A stretch of 64,000 bases of DNA. Source: Gorsachius magnificus. Taxonomy: Eukaryota; Chordata; Aves; Pelecaniformes; Ardeidae. This document shows positions 1 to 13,380 of this stretch, piece after piece. The notes under the pieces were generated by a model. The model was not told the origin of the DNA and did no database searches. It saw only the letters and a list, made by a program, of their open reading frames with translations. A program made the position numbers and the translations under genes. Position 1 is the first letter of the stretch, and every line of letters starts with the position of its first letter. Location: assembly GCA_034008185.1 (NCBI GenBank), contig CM067081.1:107889265-107953264 (forward strand). Reading direction: 5' to 3'.

Positions 1-2840
1 ATTATGATTTATGGGGGGGCTTGACTGTAATGTACAAGTCCTTCACAAACCTTTCATATCAGAGAAACATGTATGAGTTATATTTCTCCGTTTAATGCTG
101 TTGGCCCAAAAGGGAGGGAAACATGAGCTGAGGATGGATTTTATTCAGAGTACATGAGACATGCCTAGAATTATTATGCTGAGCTTTATAAAACCCACAG
201 TCCTCATTTCTCACTGTCCTTTTAGAGTTTATGGATACCTGTCATAGCTCCCTTCAGACATAGTTAGATGTTTAATCCAGAAAAGCCTGATGCTAAACAA
301 GGTACTAGGAGTATCTATGTCTAGAGACTGTCTTCATATCTTTGCAAACGCGTAGACATGTAGAGTATGTGGCAGGGTACCCTGGTGAGAAAGACTTGGT
401 GGAAACTGCTAAAACTGACAGAACTGGTATAGGAGCTGTTAGACTAGGACTTGCTTCTGAAGGCATACAGAAATTTTTCACTGTGGGCAAGCCAGCTGGC
501 CTGCCACTCTTAACCACAACCTGAGAATGAAGGTGGAATGGAAATGTGCTAAACCAATGGCTGCTTTTTGCAGAAAAGCAGACAAACAAATAAAACCACG
601 GATAATCACTAAACAGAATTTCAGATTATTTTAGCATAAAATCAGCTCTACTTGCAAATACGAGATTTAATGTCAGCTCCCTGGATTTGCCAAATAATAT
701 CTGAATGAGAAATCTTCTGCCAGAAAAGAGCCACAGGATTTGTCTTACTTCAGGTACAGTCAAGAGATTTCTGTTTTACAAACACCTCATGATCAATCAG
801 CTCATCACAAGCTCAGGCAAGATATACTATTTATATTATATGCATTATAGAGATTGTTTCAAGAGCAACTGTGAAGCACTATGCCATTACTAAGAAATTG
901 AAAGGTATGCTGTTTATGGAATTTTAGAAGGACATCCGAGCACCTAAGTTTTACAGATAATATCCCCATGGTTTAATTCTGTACAATGCTTTTAAGAAAT
1001 CAGAAATCTGGTCTGCGCTTCAGCATAGTTAGGCTGAACAGCTGAAAGAAAAGCATAATGGGGGTTATTCATAATATTGCCTCAGCAGGCTGCTACTGTG
1101 TTACACCATTGTGCTCTTTATACAGAAATGTTAGAAATGGTGCAAGAGACCCAAACAGAATGCAAGCATAGACTCAGGTGGAAAATCTCATTTCTTGTTG
1201 TCCTTAGTCTTGTAGACCTTCCTAAGAGCAGCCTGAAAAATTCAATCTTCAAATCAAATCTCTCTCCATAATGCTGTCATTGAACTAAATCGCCACCTGA
1301 AGTAACCCAGCAACATAACACCAATCATGTTATGATTAAAAGTCCTTGTTACAGCATAGGCTGAGTCAAATCCCCTATATATACTATGCATATATAACTC
1401 ATTTTTCAAGCTTAAGGCGATTTAGGCAATGCTTAAATCATACATTTCTTACATATAATGCTATCTTATTTCTAACATAATTTTAATGTGTTATTCTATG
1501 ACACAAAATTTAAGTGCAAAAGAAGTTACACTCAACATTTAGTCTTTGTAACAGAAAAAAAAAAATGCTTGTTTCTTTGGTGTGATGCGATTCATAAAAC
1601 CTACAACCTCTAATGGGCCACAATGTACATCAGTCTTCCTTCCACAGTACTGAAATATATCCAGAGTCTGCACAGTAGAAGTTAATCTGGACTGAATATT
1701 TTAGTGAACAGATTGATATGTGGGTACTGTGTATATTGATTCCAGGGAGATCGTCCTGTACTGTGTGTTAATACCATGCATTTGAATAACTACCAACAAA
1801 AAAGGAAACTTGTAGAAGAAAACAATCCTGTCTTCCAAGCCTTTCATGCAGTGAGTTTGGCTGAGGAATCAAAGCATGAATTTCTGAAAATTTCCAGATG
1901 AGAGTAATTTTTTTTCTAGGATGAAATTATTAGTACTAAATACTTCACAGCATGAAAGGCCAAGAAAAGAGAAATTATTTCTACTTTGTGGAAGCATTCT
2001 TTCAAACAGAATTTTCTCAGCCTACATCCAAACCTGCCTGTATAAACACAAGAGAAAGGGAGGGAAACATCCTCTTGTCCCCTATTCCTGTTGTTCAAGT
2101 ACCCAACTCGTCAGAAATATTAATGAAGTACCAGTGCTGAGTTACCTCCAATTGTTGCTTCATTAAGACCGGATTTTGATTAAAAACTTGTCTGCAAAGT
2201 TATATGGCTTGCATATAATACTCTGTGTTCTGTTTGGGGTTTTTTTCAGAGAACGGTTAGGTTTCACCTGGCAAAGCAACACAACCAATGATAGTAGCAT
2301 GTATCTTCTCATATCCAGCAGGGCAGTACTTGGAATACTCTATCACCTGGATTTCCTGTCTCTGAATGTCTGTTTCATCTCAGAAAAAGTGTTTCAGTTT
2401 GTATACCTATTCTAAGTGCTAATTATTTATATTGTATGGAATGGTAAATTCAGTCTGATTTCTGTATAATTGACTGGATGAAATAAAATTCAAAGCTACT
2501 TCAACTATACAATGTCAGGGATGAACTACACCACACATACATATTGCACTATGGGTATATTGATAGAAATAAATGACTATTCAAGACTTTGGTGCACGTT
2601 TTTCCTTCTTGCAGAGATTTATCTGGTAGACTGAAATCTCTAGATTAGATTTTGCTGTATCTTGAGTTATTTATGTCTCAATAATTTAACATTTCCAGTG
2701 TTGTCTTGGAGATGATTGCCACACTGTGAAATGAATCTACACCTTTTCTGACTAGGTAACATGAAGGTTGCTACAGCCAAAAGTAGGTACTTGATCAGAC
2801 AGCTGGAATTGCGAACAGGCTAACACAGATGAGATAGTTA

Positions 2841-2884
2841 GTTTTGGTTTGGGTTTTTTTTGGGGTTTTTTTTTTGGTTTTCTT
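2841..2884. repeat. G/T-rich low-complexity tract
   Basis: A run made only of T blocks separated by GG or GGGG. Similar T/G tracts occur at about 4090-4112, 18796-18823 and 39470-39515. No gene context. Confidence 0.75.
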
Positions 2885-4269
2885 CTGGAAGCTTTCAGAG
2901 AAATTAGAAATCCTTCAAACATAACAAAGGCTCAGAAGTGGCAAAATAAGGTGTTTAAAAATGATTCCCAGAAAGAGCAAGACTAAATTTTAACTTGCAG
3001 TGTGCAGGGTTTGTAGTATCTGGTGTATCTATGAGATGAGCAAGGTCAATGCAGGTGCACTGAGAGGGAAGCCAGCTGATGGCTAAACAGTAAATAAATA
3101 AATAATCAAGAATAGGTTTTCAGCTGGAGTAATTCCCTGAATCTGCTCAAGAGACAGTTGTTGGACTAACTGAAAGGGAAATATGGGGATGAATGGGTCA
3201 GTATGGGACTGCTGTTTTCAGCATGAGTAGGTATATATACCAACCTAAAGTGACAGTAGGATCACAGCCTTTAAGAGATACTTCCATAGTACTGAGTGTG
3301 GGTGAATCTTTTGGTATCGCTTTCCTCTCAGTCACTATGGCTATGTTGACAGCAGTGTGACTTTGATGGTTGACCCTCCTGCTCCCATATCTAGGCTGGA
3401 CCAGGAGGAAGTTGCAAGAGATTCTTTTTAGGTCATCAATCTGTTAAAAGTGCTATTGACTGTGTCTTGTCCTTATTTTAAGGGTGGCTCTATATAAACA
3501 ATATCTCAATATAGTGAGTTGTTGACCATATGAAGTTATTAACATATACCATTCCTTTAAGAATGAGGTTACACTCCCTACTGTTAATTTTGAATTCCAA
3601 GTCATTTTTCTTTCCTCATCTGAATTCTGACTGGTAGTTAACTGTTTGCTAGTATGTATCACAACTGAGTTTTGGTGGTGGTCAGTATATCTGAAAAAAC
3701 TTCAGTAGCTCAAAGGGCACGGATAAAATAATCCTTCTCTATATTTCAGCTTTATTACTAGAAAAAGGTGCTGATTGTAGGATATCCTCCTCCAGCAAAT
3801 GTTTTACTAATTTGAACCAACCATTCCCAATGATCTTTTAAATCTCCCACATATTTTAAATGCAGTCCCTTACAGAGAAGCAATTAATATTCTAAATGTA
3901 GTTTCCTCTTCTGAATAAGGTTTGTTATTCCATGGTCTGGTGGTCCTATTGGCTGGGAAACACAACACTCTTCAAAATCCGGCAGCTTTCCTGGGATTAT
4001 TCCTGAAAAGCATGAGGGATCACTAAGATATTGCAGCATATATGGATCTTTGATGCCTCTGTTTTGATGGGAAGATGCACACATTACAGGTTGGTTGGGG
4101 TTTTTTTTGGTTTATCTTTGTTATTTTCTAACATAGCAATTTGCCAGTGAGGGACAACAAACAGTAATATTTAGAATTGGGTTTTTTGTTTGTTTCTCTT
4201 TTATAAATTAAATGTGTAAACCAGTGTCAAAATTATTTTGTCTTTGTTTTCTGTAGTAATTTCAGAAAG

Positions 4270-4520
4270 TAATTGTTGTTTGTATTTTGCAATGACTTCA
4301 GATTAATAGCAAATATGCACCATCAATTTGCATTGAAACCATTGCTAGATAAATAATAACTACTTGGCAAAGTCCTTGCTGAAAATGCAAAGTCAATTAA
4401 CTTGAGCATTGTTTTACATTCAGCTGTAATTTATAAAGGATCAATCAGTGGTTTTTAATGGTATTTATGTCTTTTCAAGCAGCTGTAACTTAGAGCTAAC
4501 ATTAAGTACTTAAAGAACAC
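4270..4520. promoter_or_regulatory. possible conserved non-coding element
   Basis: Complex AT-rich sequence free of recognisable repeats. It contains an octamer-like word (ATTTGCAT form, near 4327), an ATGCAAA word near 4385, TAATTTA/TTAATTG homeodomain-like words, and CAGCTGTAA twice (near 4421 and 4480). This texture is common in vertebrate developmental enhancers, but motif density of this kind also arises by chance in AT-rich DNA. It is an inference only; no conservation data were available. Confidence 0.15.
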
Positions 4521-5199
4521 TTTTAACTCCTGTCATTAATTTATTTTTTTTCAAATGGTAAATATCAGCAGTTTGATGACATCCGATAAGTGGAACTACT
4601 GGAATGAAAACATGCTGCTTATTTTGTTCTGCTTATAAAGGTATAAAGAGATACATGTGCTGTTTCAGTAGCACTGGGCTAGATCCTATTGACCCTTCAA
4701 GGTAAATCTTTCAGTTTCAGGAAAATAGTTGTCATGGCCTGAAAATGAGACAGTGTGAATTCCTACCAAAAAGAGTACTAAGACATAAAAAATTAAAAAA
4801 TGGTATTTTATTTCAGAATTATATTCAGGTCAAATCAAAGTGCTATTAATTCATAGAATCTTTATAGTAAACATGCGGTGCCATTATCACTCATAACTAT
4901 ATGTGTGTCACTAAGTTCTGCTTATTGAAGGTTGTTTGTTTTTTTTTTTTTGCTTTATTGTGGTTATACCTTCAGTTTGTGTCCTCTTTGTGGTGGGGAG
5001 AGAAAGGGGAAGCAACAGGAACACAAAGAAGTTAGGGAGGAAGCTTCTAGGTTATGAAATCAATCCCTTGCAGGCACTATACTATTCAACTGCTTTAAAA
5101 ACTTACTGAGTTTTCTTATAAGCATTTATGTTCTTTTTGTCTCCATTATTTTCAATGAAAGACTGTTTCAAAATCTGATAGGCAGGAAGGCTCAGAGCC

Positions 5200-5460
5200 C
5201 ATTTCTAAATTAAATCTGAATTTATTCATGTTCAGCTTATGCCCATTTGTTCTTGTGCCAATATTTTCCTTTAGCTCAAGTGGTTATTTTCTCTCCCTTG
5301 TGTTCATTTCCTTGTTGTGTCTAAAGACAGCAATCCTATTCCTCCTCATCTTTTGCTTTTCTGGTCTAATGAAGCAAGCTCTTTTGTTCATCTTTCATGA
5401 AAAAAAGATCTTTTGTGGATCATCCTTTGCTGTACCTTTTCCTCTTCAGATTCATTGATC
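5200..5460 (-). mobile_element. ancient CR1 LINE 3' fragment
   Basis: Read on the minus strand, this matches the general pattern of the end of CR1 ORF2 and its 3' part. On the plus strand one sees, in order, words of the 'GCCCATTTGTTCTTGTGCC', 'AGACAGCAATC', 'AAGCAAGCTCTTT' and 'GGATCATCC' type that recur in old CR1 copies of birds and reptiles. Many substitutions and no intact reading frame mark it as much older than the other CR1 copies here. The edges are uncertain by some tens of bases; the left edge may lie near 5160. No target-site duplication is visible. Confidence 0.75.
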
Positions 5461-8400
5461 CATTTATACACTCACCCTAATAGTGACAGAGCATTTTTTT
5501 CATCATCCTTTTGGTAGCAAAATAGGGAGGAAGTTCTTATATGCTCTCCCTTACTTCCTACCCCTACTGTTTTCATGTAGAAGTTGGCCTTAGTTTGCCT
5601 GGAAAAATTACTAACTGCATTTGAAATTTAGAATGATTTCCACTGAAAAGCTCACTAAATCACGTTAAAGGGCATAGAAAAACACCCACTGATTTTTGCT
5701 GTTTTAGAAACATTATCTCGTTAGGTTACTAAACAATTATGGGTATCAGAAGGCACAAGTAGAGACATTTATCCTCCCCTTGATGAATATGCAGGGCTGA
5801 AATAAGCCCATTAGAGTTGGTGAGATTTATGGGTGTTTATAATGGGAATAACAGGCCCCAGTGGGTGGCAAAGGGGGAGCAGGAGTCTGAACTCAAGATT
5901 GGAAGCCAACAGCTTGAGTTCTAATTAATGCAGAGTGAACATTTTGAAACAAATAATGTGTTCAAAAAATGCTATGCTTTTGCCTGTTTTGTACATTACC
6001 TTCCAGACAGTCCGTAATACCAAAAAATTATTTTCAGTTTACTTCTGTTGTGAGAACCCTTTTTTTTTTGTAAGAAGAAAAAGTTGCCAAAACCATTTCT
6101 GAAATAACCAGTGGTTTTCTGCTTTGCCAGATATATAGAATTCTTTCTAGGCTGTTACTAGGGAACATAAACTTGGTAAAAGAAAGGGTACCCTGAGTCT
6201 TTCATATAAAGTGGACAGAGGGAAGAAAAGGAGCTGGAGATTTAAGGGCATAAGGGACATAAGGACATTTTAAAATCCTCATCTTGCCACCTTAGGACAA
6301 AAATGAGCTTTTGGCTAAGTACTGTGAGAGGACCCTAGGTTTAAGTACACTTGTGTTTTTTCTGCAGGCATTCTGAAAGATTCAGTGGCTGTCTGGCAGA
6401 CTTTGCATTCGGTCACGTCACATTTTCACCAAGTGATTGAATGTGTGTATGAATGTGACATTGCTTTTGTAAGTTCTTGTCTGATACTTTCTTGGATGAT
6501 GTGATTGCTTGTAGAGACCCAGATGCATTCCCATATACAGCACTACTTATTACTTTATATGTTTGCTGAGAGATTAAGTTTTAAGCCAACATTCAGATCT
6601 TTTCCATTTTCTGTAATTATTTGTGGGTGTGGTGCACTGCTGTTTGAAAAGATTTATACTAAACTCTTCTAATCTTCTTTTGCATTTTGGAAGGTTGTTG
6701 CAATTGTAAGATTGTTGATTTAAATGGTTTTCCCTGAATTTCAATCATGTTTTGTGCATATTAACTAAACTGATCTCTATTTTGTCTGTTTTGTCCCTGT
6801 TATGGCAATTTCTTCTCATTTTGAAGTCAACAAATATATACTGTTTGGTGCTTTCTCTTTGATACATTTCCAGGGTAATGGCTGAGTAGTTGTGGAATTG
6901 CTCCCCATGACTTACTGTCCTCCTTACCTCCCTATGAATGTCATATTATTTCCTTTACAACATCTGCTAGTTATACTTGACAAAACCCACGCTCTTCATA
7001 TATTCCATCTTCGGCTATTGTAAGCAACGTGCTTGTGTGCTTGTGACCACTTGGCCCTGTTTTCCAGGGCTGTGGTAGACATCTTACAGCTCTCTCATTC
7101 TACTTTGCAGAGAGTGAGCAGGTGTGCTTTCTCCCCAGCACAGTTTGCTTCTCTGTTTCTAGCAGCTGATTTCAATGTTATGCCTGTAAAGAAAAATATC
7201 TTGCTAATATTTTGCTTGATAGTGTCTTTTCAGCTTGTACAGTATCTAGCAAAAAATAAAAATTAAAAATAATTTACTTTTGGCTCATGTTGTGATTACA
7301 AGCTGTTGTATCAGCATTTCCATATTCCTTTATACTTCCAGTATCCTTTTTAGGCCTTACTACCATTAGCTATCCCTTTCTTTCAGGGCAGGAAAGTGTA
7401 ACTGTGACAATTATTTGCCATTTTACTTCAGATCTGCCATTTTAACTTTCTAAAGCTGCTAAACTCTATGAAAATAAAATTTCATCCACCAGAATAAATT
7501 ACCCAGTGTATATGCAACTATTTCTCAGGGACATGAAGTTACAACTCTTTATAGCAAGGTATATGCAAGTTAGAACTATGTGTCCTAAGTTATTCTTCTT
7601 TCTATCAGGTTCCTGAGTGTTTTTGTAGATAAGATTTAAATTTCTATGTTTTTTAACACCATGTTACAATTATGAAGTTCATACTATCAAAGCTATTGAA
7701 CATTATATTAATATTATCTAGCATGATCTACAAAATCATAAATATCAACAACGCCTGACGTGTTTCTTCTGCAAGAGTGCAGGGAAACCAGCGACCTCTG
7801 GGTGGATCATGTGCTGGTCTAATATTTTAAGTTCAATTCAAGTGAAGGGGAAAATGCATTCCCTATTCTGTTATAGGCAAAAAGTATATGCATTCATTAG
7901 TAAGTACTTAAGGAACTTTTGGAACAATTGCACCTTAACAAGGCACTTTAGGAAGCCTACATGAACACCACTTTCAACTTACACACAGTTTGATCTCATA
8001 AAGTAAAAATTATTCTCAGAAATGTATGCTATTTAGCTTGTACCTTAGTGTATGGGCCTTGCTTATTTGGTGAGGAAATGATGGGGTTTGCATGGAGAAT
8101 TTAAAATATCCTGAAAACTGTATCAAATAGCTGCTGATTACAACCTGATCTACGTGACTGCAATTCAAATGGTCTATAAGGAGAAGTGTGTGTATCATCT
8201 AGTTTGTAATCTGAAGTACAGATATTGTACTTGTAGTATTAAAGATCTAGCTTTCAATCATTTTGTCTTTTGTTACAGAGAATAAAAAATATCTCGAGAG
8301 ATCAGGGAGTATGTAACACAGTGGAGAAAGTGACTTGGTCTTTCATGGTACTGATAACAACTGAGGTGAAAGTGAGTTTGATTGTAACATTCTGGATTGG

Positions 8401-11400
8401 ATTCATCACAAACCCCCACAGACATAGATGCCATTTAGCTGGTAATCAGCCTCTGCTCAGGGGACGCCTAGACTTGGATCACTGGCAGTGCTAATAGTCA
8501 GGTACTTGGTAATATCTCTCCAGGGCTTGCCTGTGCTTTGATTTAGCTCAGTGATAGTGATCCTTCAAAAATATGTTTCCAGTGTTTAAATTGAGACATG
8601 CCTACTGTGATAGAGGTGTTTCAACACTGCAGGCCACAGAGCTGGTTTTGGTTCTATACGGGCTTATATTATTACCTGCTGTATCTAGTTAATCACCAGT
8701 AAACAAAAAGATGTCTTTCCACTTGTCTTTGAAATTTTTGTATAATTGGTTCTAGAGTTAAATAGTAAAGAAATAAGCCTTGAACTTGGATGAAGTCAGA
8801 TATGGTGCAGTGCTTCTTCACCAACACATCTATCAAAAAAAGTTTCAACCTCGTGTCTGAGTGGATGTCTAATTGGTTGGTTGCTAACAATGTTTGGCTC
8901 CCGAAGATTAAATGGGCATTTCAGGAACCTCTCTGCTATGCAAAATCTATGCCATGTCAGAGAGCTTTACATTCATAAAAGGAGCATAAGTTAATATTCT
9001 AATTAAAAGAAATTATGAGTACTCTAAGTTACAGGAAGTCCCCAGGGTGCTTTATGCACAGTAAAATTCTCACTGTATCAAGGAGTTCATAAGGAATTTT
9101 CTCCAAATTAGAGATTCCCATTTGGGAATTATACTACAGACAAAGTCATTACTCTGAAAAAATGGCATGCAGCTCTAAGAATATGGAACTGTCCTTATCA
9201 GTCCTTAGCTCAATAAAATACAGAAGACATGCTGGAAATCAGTTTAAAAAGGCAAGGCATATCATTCTTCCTTTATTTTATTCTATAACTGGTTAATAAT
9301 TTTGCATTTTATCAGACTGAAACATATCCTACGCTCCATCCAAATCTTGTCTGGTAGTACAAATGAATTTAGGTTAATCTGGCAAATATCGATATCCCAC
9401 TCCATGGGATGTGATGGAAGTAACAAAGTGTGTCAAATTAATGAAATGCCTTTTACCCAATGCAATGTTGATGATTGACAAGCTCTGCAGGTTTTCTCCT
9501 CACTAAACTGCAACAGACTCATTCAGAAAGGCAAACCAAGAAAGCCAAGTCATGAGTCAGTCAGAGTATCATGAGGTAGCCAGGTTTCTGCCAGGCAGAA
9601 GTCTTGCAGCAGGCACAGAGCAGCAGGAGTGACCTCGAGGACTGAAGGTTTCATGACAGATATGCCTGCCCACCTCCTGGTTTACTACATTTCTGACCTC
9701 CTCAGCCTTGTAATGTGTTCTCCCCAGAGGTCCCACAAGAAGCAAAAAAGTGCCAAGAGCTTTTAAGCTTAGTCATGAGACTGAGCTGCCACAGCTGGGC
9801 GATGGACCATAGTCTCTGACCAGGAACAGAGAAGACAATCTGGTGCAGGAGCAGCTTGAAGTGCCACAGCTGAATCTTCAGGAGCTTGTCTGGTAGAGCA
9901 ATACCAACCAGCTCCCGAAGGCATTCAGGTGCCTAATGTCCTACTGACACTCACCTTTCCTTCTGCTAAGATAGTTTTTTTTCTCTGCTGCTGTGCTTTG
10001 CCCTCACTGAGAGGTTCACTCACATTGTCTCTAACATTGACATTCTTTCAGCAGTGAATAGAAAAGCATCTTCTGCTTAAGATGAAAAATAGGAAAGTGC
10101 AAACCTGTGAATATAACTGAGTTTGTATATTCCTAGAAAAGGACTATATTTTAACCTTCTTTTTCTGCTTCATAATATGTCATAGATTCATACTATAATT
10201 GAACCTCTGATTGAAAGTCAATACTTCATAAAACTAAGAGACATAAGGTAATAATTAAAGTAATTAAGCAGGAAATTGTTGCTGAACTTTTAAACTTTCA
10301 CAAGGAAAAAAGCTATAACATACGAAGCCTTAAAAAGGAGGGTGCAGTAGAACTGCTGGAAATGTTAAGGATGCCATTAAAAACTAGTGGACCTAGAGAA
10401 AGAAAACAGGCATAATTAAGTATACATTTGTTTCTGTGTGCATACTGTTAAGTATACAGTACGATCGGCTTGAAAAGATTTACTTAATTATAGTTTAAGG
10501 ATTCACCTCCTGTGACAAAATTTTGTGGTAGCTTCTGACTGCCCTCTCTCCGACTCCAATCCAATTGTATGCAGCTCTCTTTTTCCTACTTGTTTTTGAT
10601 CTATGGATACAGTAAGAGGAATCACTTTGTCTTTAATGTGCTAGAAACCTATTACTTTTGTGCTGTATGCATTTCTTTAATGTAGCTATGATCCAAAAAG
10701 GCAAGTGTAAAGTGCAAGAAGACATGAACACAAATCAGAGCAAGGAAATGAACGCAAATAATCTCTAATACAGAAATGTTCCATTGTAAATTAATTTTAG
10801 CTTATCTTTACATTACATTGTATGAGAAAGAAAAGAAATGAAGAGAAAGGAAGATAGGAAGGGATGTGACTACAATGCTTTGGCCAGAGGCCTATAAGTG
10901 TCACTGATCGCATTTTAATGTTGAGATTTTTATGCCTTTAGAATATTAAAACTTCTATTACATTTTCAATTAAAAACTCATATGGAATACATGTTGTAGT
11001 AATACCATGCTCTCCAAAGCAATTGATGTATGCACATTCTGAGGAAATGTGAATGTTTTAAATTTATAAACTGAGACGCTTGCTTAGAGAATTAGCTATA
11101 CGAACATCTACAAACATCCTGGGACAGTGCAGACTCCCATTTAATTTTCTGTATTAAATTCCAGTTCTTGAACAATCTCTGTCTCCTAGGCAATTATTCA
11201 TTACCATTTAAGAAGAAAAAGCATTTGCTTAACGTCAAATAAACACCCAAACTCTTCAGAGGGGGAATAGTGCACAGTGAAAAAGCAGTAAATACTGATC
11301 TAGAAGAAAATGAGGTTTGGGCAGAGTTTGGGTGAAATTCCACTTCTGCTGCAATCTCAGCAAATTCCTCATAAGTCCTAATGGAATATTGAGTATTGTA

Positions 11401-12959
11401 GCTAAGGCACTGAAGTATCTCAGTGCTGCTGCATTTTCTGCTCAGGTGTTTTTGACAACTTGATTACCAAATACAATAATGAATTATTGGAATAATGTTT
11501 GACATGAACAATGTCTTTTTAAATATAGTAGGAGGGTCCAGTCACTGAATCAGTGATCCTGTTTAGCTCCTCAACAGTTTAACATCTTCCATTAAGCATT
11601 CTTCTGCCACTTTATGAATCTCAACAGTTTGTTCGGATTTTATCCAGCAGAGTTAGACAGAGGAATTATTTATCCTAAACTGAAAAAAATAATTGCATGT
11701 TTTCAAACACCATGCTTTTCCATAACTGGAAAAACCCCAAACTTCCTTAACTTTTCTGGGAAAAGAGAAGACCTAGAATAACAAGTAGCTTGGTCAGGTT
11801 GCTACCTTTTTTAGAGGGAATCAAAGTTTGGGTCTCTGTTCTGGTGTTCTCTTAAATCTGGGGTGAGTGACGTAAGATGTTAGATGACTGTGCTGCCTTT
11901 CTCTGAAGACATCAGCTTAGGCATACATAACTGTTTATTTGATCAGTTTATAAAGTTTCTTCCAGGATCAGTGTTAGGCCCTTCCTGTAGTTCTCCAGGA
12001 GTACCCGTGTCACATCTTCACGGCTCTGTAAGTACATCAGTCACAGACTGATGTAGGTCTGTGTTAGCATGTAAATGGCAATGGCTCTAGATGGATTAAA
12101 GTGTCTTGCACCAGTTGCTTAGTCAGGTTGCCCGATAGTGCTTACAGCATGATGATTTCAACTGGCAGCGCTCTCCGAGGCAGTCTCTGAGAAAGGCGTA
12201 AGAAGCTCCTGAGACCTCCTCAACCAAAGACTCAAACCACACAGTGACAGTGTGGCAGACTTTATAGCTAAAAAGTTCAACACAACAGATACCTTTCTAA
12301 GTAGTATTTCTCCCCGTGGGCAGAACATGGTAGTGCACTGCATGCGAAGGGACTCAGACAGACACGATCCCAGAGGGAACGCCAAGATCAGCTACTGGCT
12401 GTGACATAAAACTCATGAAGTTAGCAAGCTGAACCAGGACTAACCAAAAATTCTGGTACTGTAAAAGGAAGTGGTTCACTTAATAAGTTCACTTAATAGG
12501 GACTAGTGAACGTGACCCTTATTCCAACTGAACTAAAGTGTCACTTGCATGGGGGGAGTTCATTTTCCCTTAAGGGCAGGAGCAGAAGCCAAGCAGTGGA
12601 GAGGAGATAAGTTAGAGGCTAAAATACCCTGTTTCATGTATTTGTGAAAATAGCAGTCATTCTTCTTGTGGCTCAGGTTTGAACAGAGGCTCTCCAGAAT
12701 GAAAGCCATCACGCTCCACAGAAACCATTTCCATCCTTTCCTATTATGCCTGCTACTCTCATCAGCTCTGCAATCTGAAATGCTGACATAAACCATTGAA
12801 TTTCTGCCACGCTGGTGGCTCCACTTGCCACTGCCATGACCTCCAGATTGGGAAGTGCTGCTCTACAGCTTGAACTAAGAGCCTGGGTCCGTAGCTGGGA
12901 CTTGTAAAACACTTCTAACCTCTGTAAATATGTAGCAGCCTTTGAACAGTACATTGCTT
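5461..12959. other. unique non-coding DNA, no gene seen
   Basis: About 7.5 kb with no recognisable transposon and no convincing gene. It contains one weak exon candidate (6368-6468). A somewhat GC-richer stretch at about 9480-9960 and another at about 12120-12400 could be worn-down old repeats, but I could not assign them to any family. The open frames on both strands are short and lack domain features. Confidence 0.45.
6368..6468 (+). other. weak candidate exon (101 nt)
   Basis: The segment is preceded by a pyrimidine tract ending TTTTTTCTGCAG (AG at 6366-6367) and followed by GTAAGT (6469-6474). One frame (codons from 6370) stays open for all 33 codons; the other two contain stops. The predicted peptide (ILKDSVAVWQTL at its start) resembles no family I recognise. 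The base before the donor is T, not the preferred G. A 33-codon open frame with splice-like ends is expected many times by chance in 64 kb, so this is a pointer only. Confidence 0.15.
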
Positions 12960-13380
12960 TCTCAATGCACTGAGGGTGTGAAAGGGAGAAAACAGAGAAA
13001 TGCCCAGGCAGGGAGGAGACCATCAGGGAGCAGCAGGAGCGGGGCTGCTCCCCAGGGTGACCGGGTGCAGGCTGAACCAGGCCCTCTCTCCACAGGGCAC
13101 TGACCTGTGTGGGGCTGGGCTGGTGACAGTGACAGGTACCAAAAACCCAGACACAGTGAGGGTTTGCTGCCCCCCAGGCCCTCAATATCCCTGGGGCTCT
13201 TTGTCTGGCAGGCACTGCCTGGGACTGTCAGCCCCTTCCCCAGCAGCACTTACAGAGCTGGAGCTCAGGCAGGCTGGGCAATGGGCACTTGGCCATGGGG
13301 TGCCTGGTAAACCCAGCTCAGCCCTGCTCAGGCCAAGGGCAGCCCAGCCACCCCCTGGGACCTGCACAGTCTGATGCCTG
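12960..13380. other. GC-rich, CpG-poor block of unknown nature
   Basis: About 420 bp clearly richer in G+C than the surrounding DNA, with runs of CAGGC, GCCC and CCCAGC words but few CpG dinucleotides. It is therefore not a typical CpG-island promoter. High G+C removes stop codons and gives overlapping open frames on both strands (for example a 168-codon frame on the minus strand at 12709-13215 and 124 codons on the plus strand at 13000-13374). None shows a recognisable domain, signal peptide or conserved motif. It could be a degraded GC-rich repeat, a GC-biased recombination patch, or a non-coding exon; nothing in the sequence decides between these. Confidence 0.4.

Larger units (their letters stand above)
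1..5199. other. unique non-coding DNA, no gene seen
   Basis: AT-rich sequence with only short open frames (under 100 codons) that resemble no protein family I recognise. There are scattered T-runs and G/T-rich tracts (2841-2884 and about 4090-4112). The part at about 4270-4520 is complex AT-rich sequence with octamer-like and homeodomain-like words and is treated separately as a possible conserved non-coding element. No recognisable CR1, LTR or RNA gene was seen. Intergenic or intronic DNA is the best description. Confidence 0.5.

Noticed and set aside
12709..13215. A 168-codon gene on the minus strand
   Set aside because: It lies in a GC-rich block where overlapping frames on both strands are open; no domain or recognisable motif.
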